Part shown: positions 5,369 to 6,963 of the stretch, one piece after another
How the letters are laid out: the number at the start of each line of letters is the position of its first letter
Position numbering within the stretch: the stretch's first letter is position 1
From: Coriobacteriaceae bacterium
GTDB lineage: Bacteria; Actinomycetota; Coriobacteriia; Coriobacteriales; Coriobacteriaceae
NCBI GenBank assembly: GCA_902362275.1
Contig: CABIWB010000022.1
Span: 1 to 6,963 of the forward strand
Direction of reading: 5' to 3'
DNA: 6,963 bases
The notes under the pieces: generated by a model
Seen by the model: the letters and a program-made list of their open reading frames with translations, nothing else
Databases searched by the model: none
What the model was told of the DNA's origin: nothing
Translations under genes and position numbers: made by a program

Positions 5369-5539
5369 ATGAGCTTGTACGACTCTAGCGGAATAATTGG
5401 TGAGCTTATGGGGCTGGTTAGATCAAGTCATCTTTCGTCGTCGAATCGGCGTCATCTGACAATGCATGAGGAGAACGTTGATAGATATACACCATCGTTT
5501 AAGCTCACTGGATTAGTTTTGATAAGAAGTGAAGAATAG
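5369..5539 (+). CDS. possible small ORF upstream of the plus-strand pair (56 aa)
   Basis: An open frame from ATG 5369 to TAG 5537-5539 ends 18 bases before the next start and fills the divergent intergenic region. There is no Shine-Dalgarno site for this ATG; an internal ATG at 5408 has GGTGAG just upstream but the spacing is short. The translation (MSLYDSSGIIGELMGLVRSS at its start) matches nothing I know. It could be a real leader peptide or a chance frame across the promoter region. Confidence 0.22.
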   Translation: MSLYDSSGIIGELMGLVRSSHLSSSNRRHLTMHEENVDRYTPSFKLTGLVLIRSEE

Positions 5540-5557
5540 CAGCAAGGAGATGATTGT

Positions 5558-6226
5558 ATGGTTCGGCGAATCTCTAAATCGGAAATTGCCGGCGCACTTG
5601 AGCAGTGGCGTGTTGGGTCATTAATCAAATTTGTTACGCAGAGAGTTTATGCCGAACAACTTATCCAGGGAATCCCCAACCTGCAGGCGATTGATGAATT
5701 TAGATCAAAAGAGGCGGGAGATGGAAGGTCTGATGCCTACGAGGGTCTCCTTACAAGTTTTATGTCTGTTGGTTCAAGTCGTGCAATTTACTGCATGACG
5801 GCACTTGAAGATTCGAATTATCAATTCTTCCTACAGAGTAAGGATGGGCGGCGCATTAAAGATGAATTTTCAAATAGAGGCGCTGCTGTTCTGATTAAAG
5901 ACCCTGTCGAATTTTTGCTTCGCTTTCAGGAGGCGGAACCTGAAGGTATCAATTTCGGGCTGGTTTCTTATGACGGAGACATATTTGAGCCTGATGTAGC
6001 ACTATCTAAGTTTAAGCAGGCAGCCGGTGAAAGTCCTTTTCACAAGAATCGTGCATATGAATATCAACATGAGTTTCGAATCGTCACTGGCCACGACTGC
6101 GATATCGACTTTGAACAGGAGGACTGGGATGGTGTGACGCACAATGTGTTCAACGGCTACATTCCCTATCAGGATTTGAGACTTGGCTCCCTTGATGTCA
6201 TTGCTGAATTGCTTGCCTTTCAGTGA
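5558..6226 (+). CDS. DUF2971-like (possible ADP-ribosyltransferase-type) protein
   Basis: This gene encodes 222 residues. AAGGAGA lies seven bases before the ATG, so the start is secure; the stop is TGA. The plan resembles DUF2971-like proteins, often classed with the ADP-ribosyltransferase superfamily: SLIKFVTQRVYAEQLIQG (21-38), the segment IDEFRSKEAGDGRSDAYEGL (45-64) with D59, E62 and G63, which corresponds to the family's 'fR..E...D.yEG' pattern, and near the end FHKNRAYEYQHEFRIV (161-176), where E172 followed by F-R is the usual conserved glutamate. The final part (VFNGYIPYQDLRLGSLDVIA) is less distinctive. No signal or membrane segment is seen. ADP-ribosyltransferase activity is inference; no NAD-binding residue is proven here. 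Its partner gene starts 68 bases downstream on the same strand, suggesting a two-gene unit. Family assignment is moderate, the coding call strong. Confidence 0.85.
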   Translation: MVRRISKSEIAGALEQWRVGSLIKFVTQRVYAEQLIQGIPNLQAIDEFRSKEAGDGRSDAYEGLLTSFMSVGSSRAIYCMTALEDSNYQFFLQSKDGRRIKDEFSNRGAAVLIKDPVEFLLRFQEAEPEGINFGLVSYDGDIFEPDVALSKFKQAAGESPFHKNRAYEYQHEFRIVTGHDCDIDFEQEDWDGVTHNVFNGYIPYQDLRLGSLDVIAELLAFQ

Positions 6227-6294
6227 GCGTCTATCGACAACGTTAAAAGGCGCGAGTTGAATTATGTTTCACTTATAAGGGCGGAGGATCCGGC

Positions 6295-6894
6295 ATGAGC
6301 AAGAACAAAAGCGACCAGAACGCGCACGAAGAGCAAGTGTTCAATGATGTTCTTAAGCTGTCGATGGTCTCGGGTGGTTACAAGAAGAAAGCTGCCTTGA
6401 AGGTGGGTGGATCTATTAACGCAGGCAGCGAGTGCCCTGATATTGTTATTACCCGCGAAAATGGATCCATTGTTGGTTTGGAACATTTTAGAATCGACCA
6501 TAACATCAAACATGGTCGAAACGCTCAATCAAAATCTGCTGAGCTCACATCGGCGATGAAGGCTGACTATGAAAAGCTGGTGCCAAGGCTTAAAGTCGAC
6601 AGTGTATCGTCGGAGGAAATGGCGAGTTTAGCCGCAAACTATGTCTCGTTGGCAAAATATCATCAAAGCTGTGCATGCTGTGACGATCTGACGCGCTCTC
6701 TAGATGCCCGATTGTTTGGTGGAAAAACAGGTCATGCTCGCAAATTACCTAAATACCGCAATCACCTTACTGAACTTAGCGGTGATGATGGACGCATTGA
6801 ATTGGGCTATTTAATTGAAATTCATTCAGATTTTCAGGGATTATTCATGCACGATGGAACAAGAGTGGCGATCGCGTGCCGAATGTTGGTGTAA
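6295..6894 (+). CDS. predicted PD-(D/E)xK-like protein with 'PD...EHF' motif
   Basis: This gene encodes 199 residues with GGAGG seven bases before the ATG, and a TAA stop. The N-terminal half has the layout of a minimal restriction-endonuclease core: an acidic helix (HEEQVFNDVLKL, E12/E13), then CPDIVITRENGSIVGLEHFRIDH (47-69) with P48-D49 on one strand and E63-H64-F65 on the next. This recalls uncharacterised proteins with an 'IEHF' motif. The lysine of PD-(D/E)xK is absent, so any nuclease activity would need a displaced residue (K71, or K80 in the following helix). The C-terminal half contains C126, C128 and C129 and ends with IELGYLIEIHSDFQGLFMHDG. No membrane segment is seen. It follows the DUF2971-like gene by 68 bases on the same strand and probably shares its transcript. 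I cannot name a characterised relative; function is inferred from motif only. Confidence 0.82.
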   Translation: MSKNKSDQNAHEEQVFNDVLKLSMVSGGYKKKAALKVGGSINAGSECPDIVITRENGSIVGLEHFRIDHNIKHGRNAQSKSAELTSAMKADYEKLVPRLKVDSVSSEEMASLAANYVSLAKYHQSCACCDDLTRSLDARLFGGKTGHARKLPKYRNHLTELSGDDGRIELGYLIEIHSDFQGLFMHDGTRVAIACRMLV

Positions 6895-6897
6895 GGG

Positions 6898-6929
6898 CCG
6901 CTTCCTTGGCCGTAGAAAGCAGGAAGCGG
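6898..6929 (+). terminator. inverted repeat after the plus-strand pair, weak terminator
   Basis: CCGCTTCCT (6898-6906) and AGGAAGCGG (6921-6929) form a perfect 9-base-pair stem with a 14-base loop, starting four bases after the TAA of the last gene. The following sequence TTATCGCC lacks a real T run. It is well placed to end or stabilise the mRNA, but it is not a canonical intrinsic terminator. Confidence 0.45.
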
Positions 6930-6963
6930 TTATCGCCTAGAATCTTAATTGCTGAAGTTAGGA

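Overview
The window looks like an accessory (variable) stretch of a bacterial chromosome, most likely from a gut actinobacterium of the Coriobacteriia (Collinsella or a relative). That placement is an inference. It rests on the high-GC, apparently core gene for a DUF3825 protein beside a tRNA-Val(CAC) gene, on AT-richer accessory genes with strong Shine-Dalgarno sites, and on families I associate with that class. TGA is used as a normal stop codon here.

Layout. Positions 1-136 hold no gene I can support. At 137-1294 (minus) is a 385-residue protein whose C-terminal part resembles a Vsr/DUF559-type restriction-endonuclease fold. Positions 1295-1696 look gene-free apart from a short direct repeat. 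Next, on the minus strand, come a tRNA-Val(CAC) gene with its own promoter and a strong intrinsic terminator, and upstream of it the DUF3825 gene (1957-2760), whose terminator begins inside its stop codon. From about 2765 the sequence becomes a mosaic. A minus-strand three-gene unit (4206 down to 3324) encodes an unrecognised 126-residue protein, an MntA-like minimal nucleotidyltransferase broken by an in-frame TGA inside its catalytic GS motif, and an overlapping 62-residue RelB/DinJ-like antitoxin remnant with no toxin. It ends at a perfect 20-base palindrome followed by a T run, an intrinsic terminator. The unit is bracketed by two directly repeated copies of a hairpin-bearing intergenic element (2999-3126 and 4230-4306).

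Further right, a 316-residue protein with one N-terminal membrane helix (4412-5362, minus) is divergent from a plus-strand pair. The pair is a 222-residue protein resembling DUF2971-like (ADP-ribosyltransferase-type) proteins (5558-6226) and a 199-residue protein with a possible degenerate PD-(D/E)xK nuclease core (6295-6894), followed by an inverted repeat.

How it may work together. There is no integrase, transposase, CRISPR array or complete known defence system in the window. The mix of nuclease-like, ART-like and membrane-anchored unknowns with toxin-antitoxin debris is typical of defence or accessory islands. The most notable signals are the TGA in the nucleotidyltransferase, the repeated hairpin element flanking that operon, and the compact plus-strand pair.
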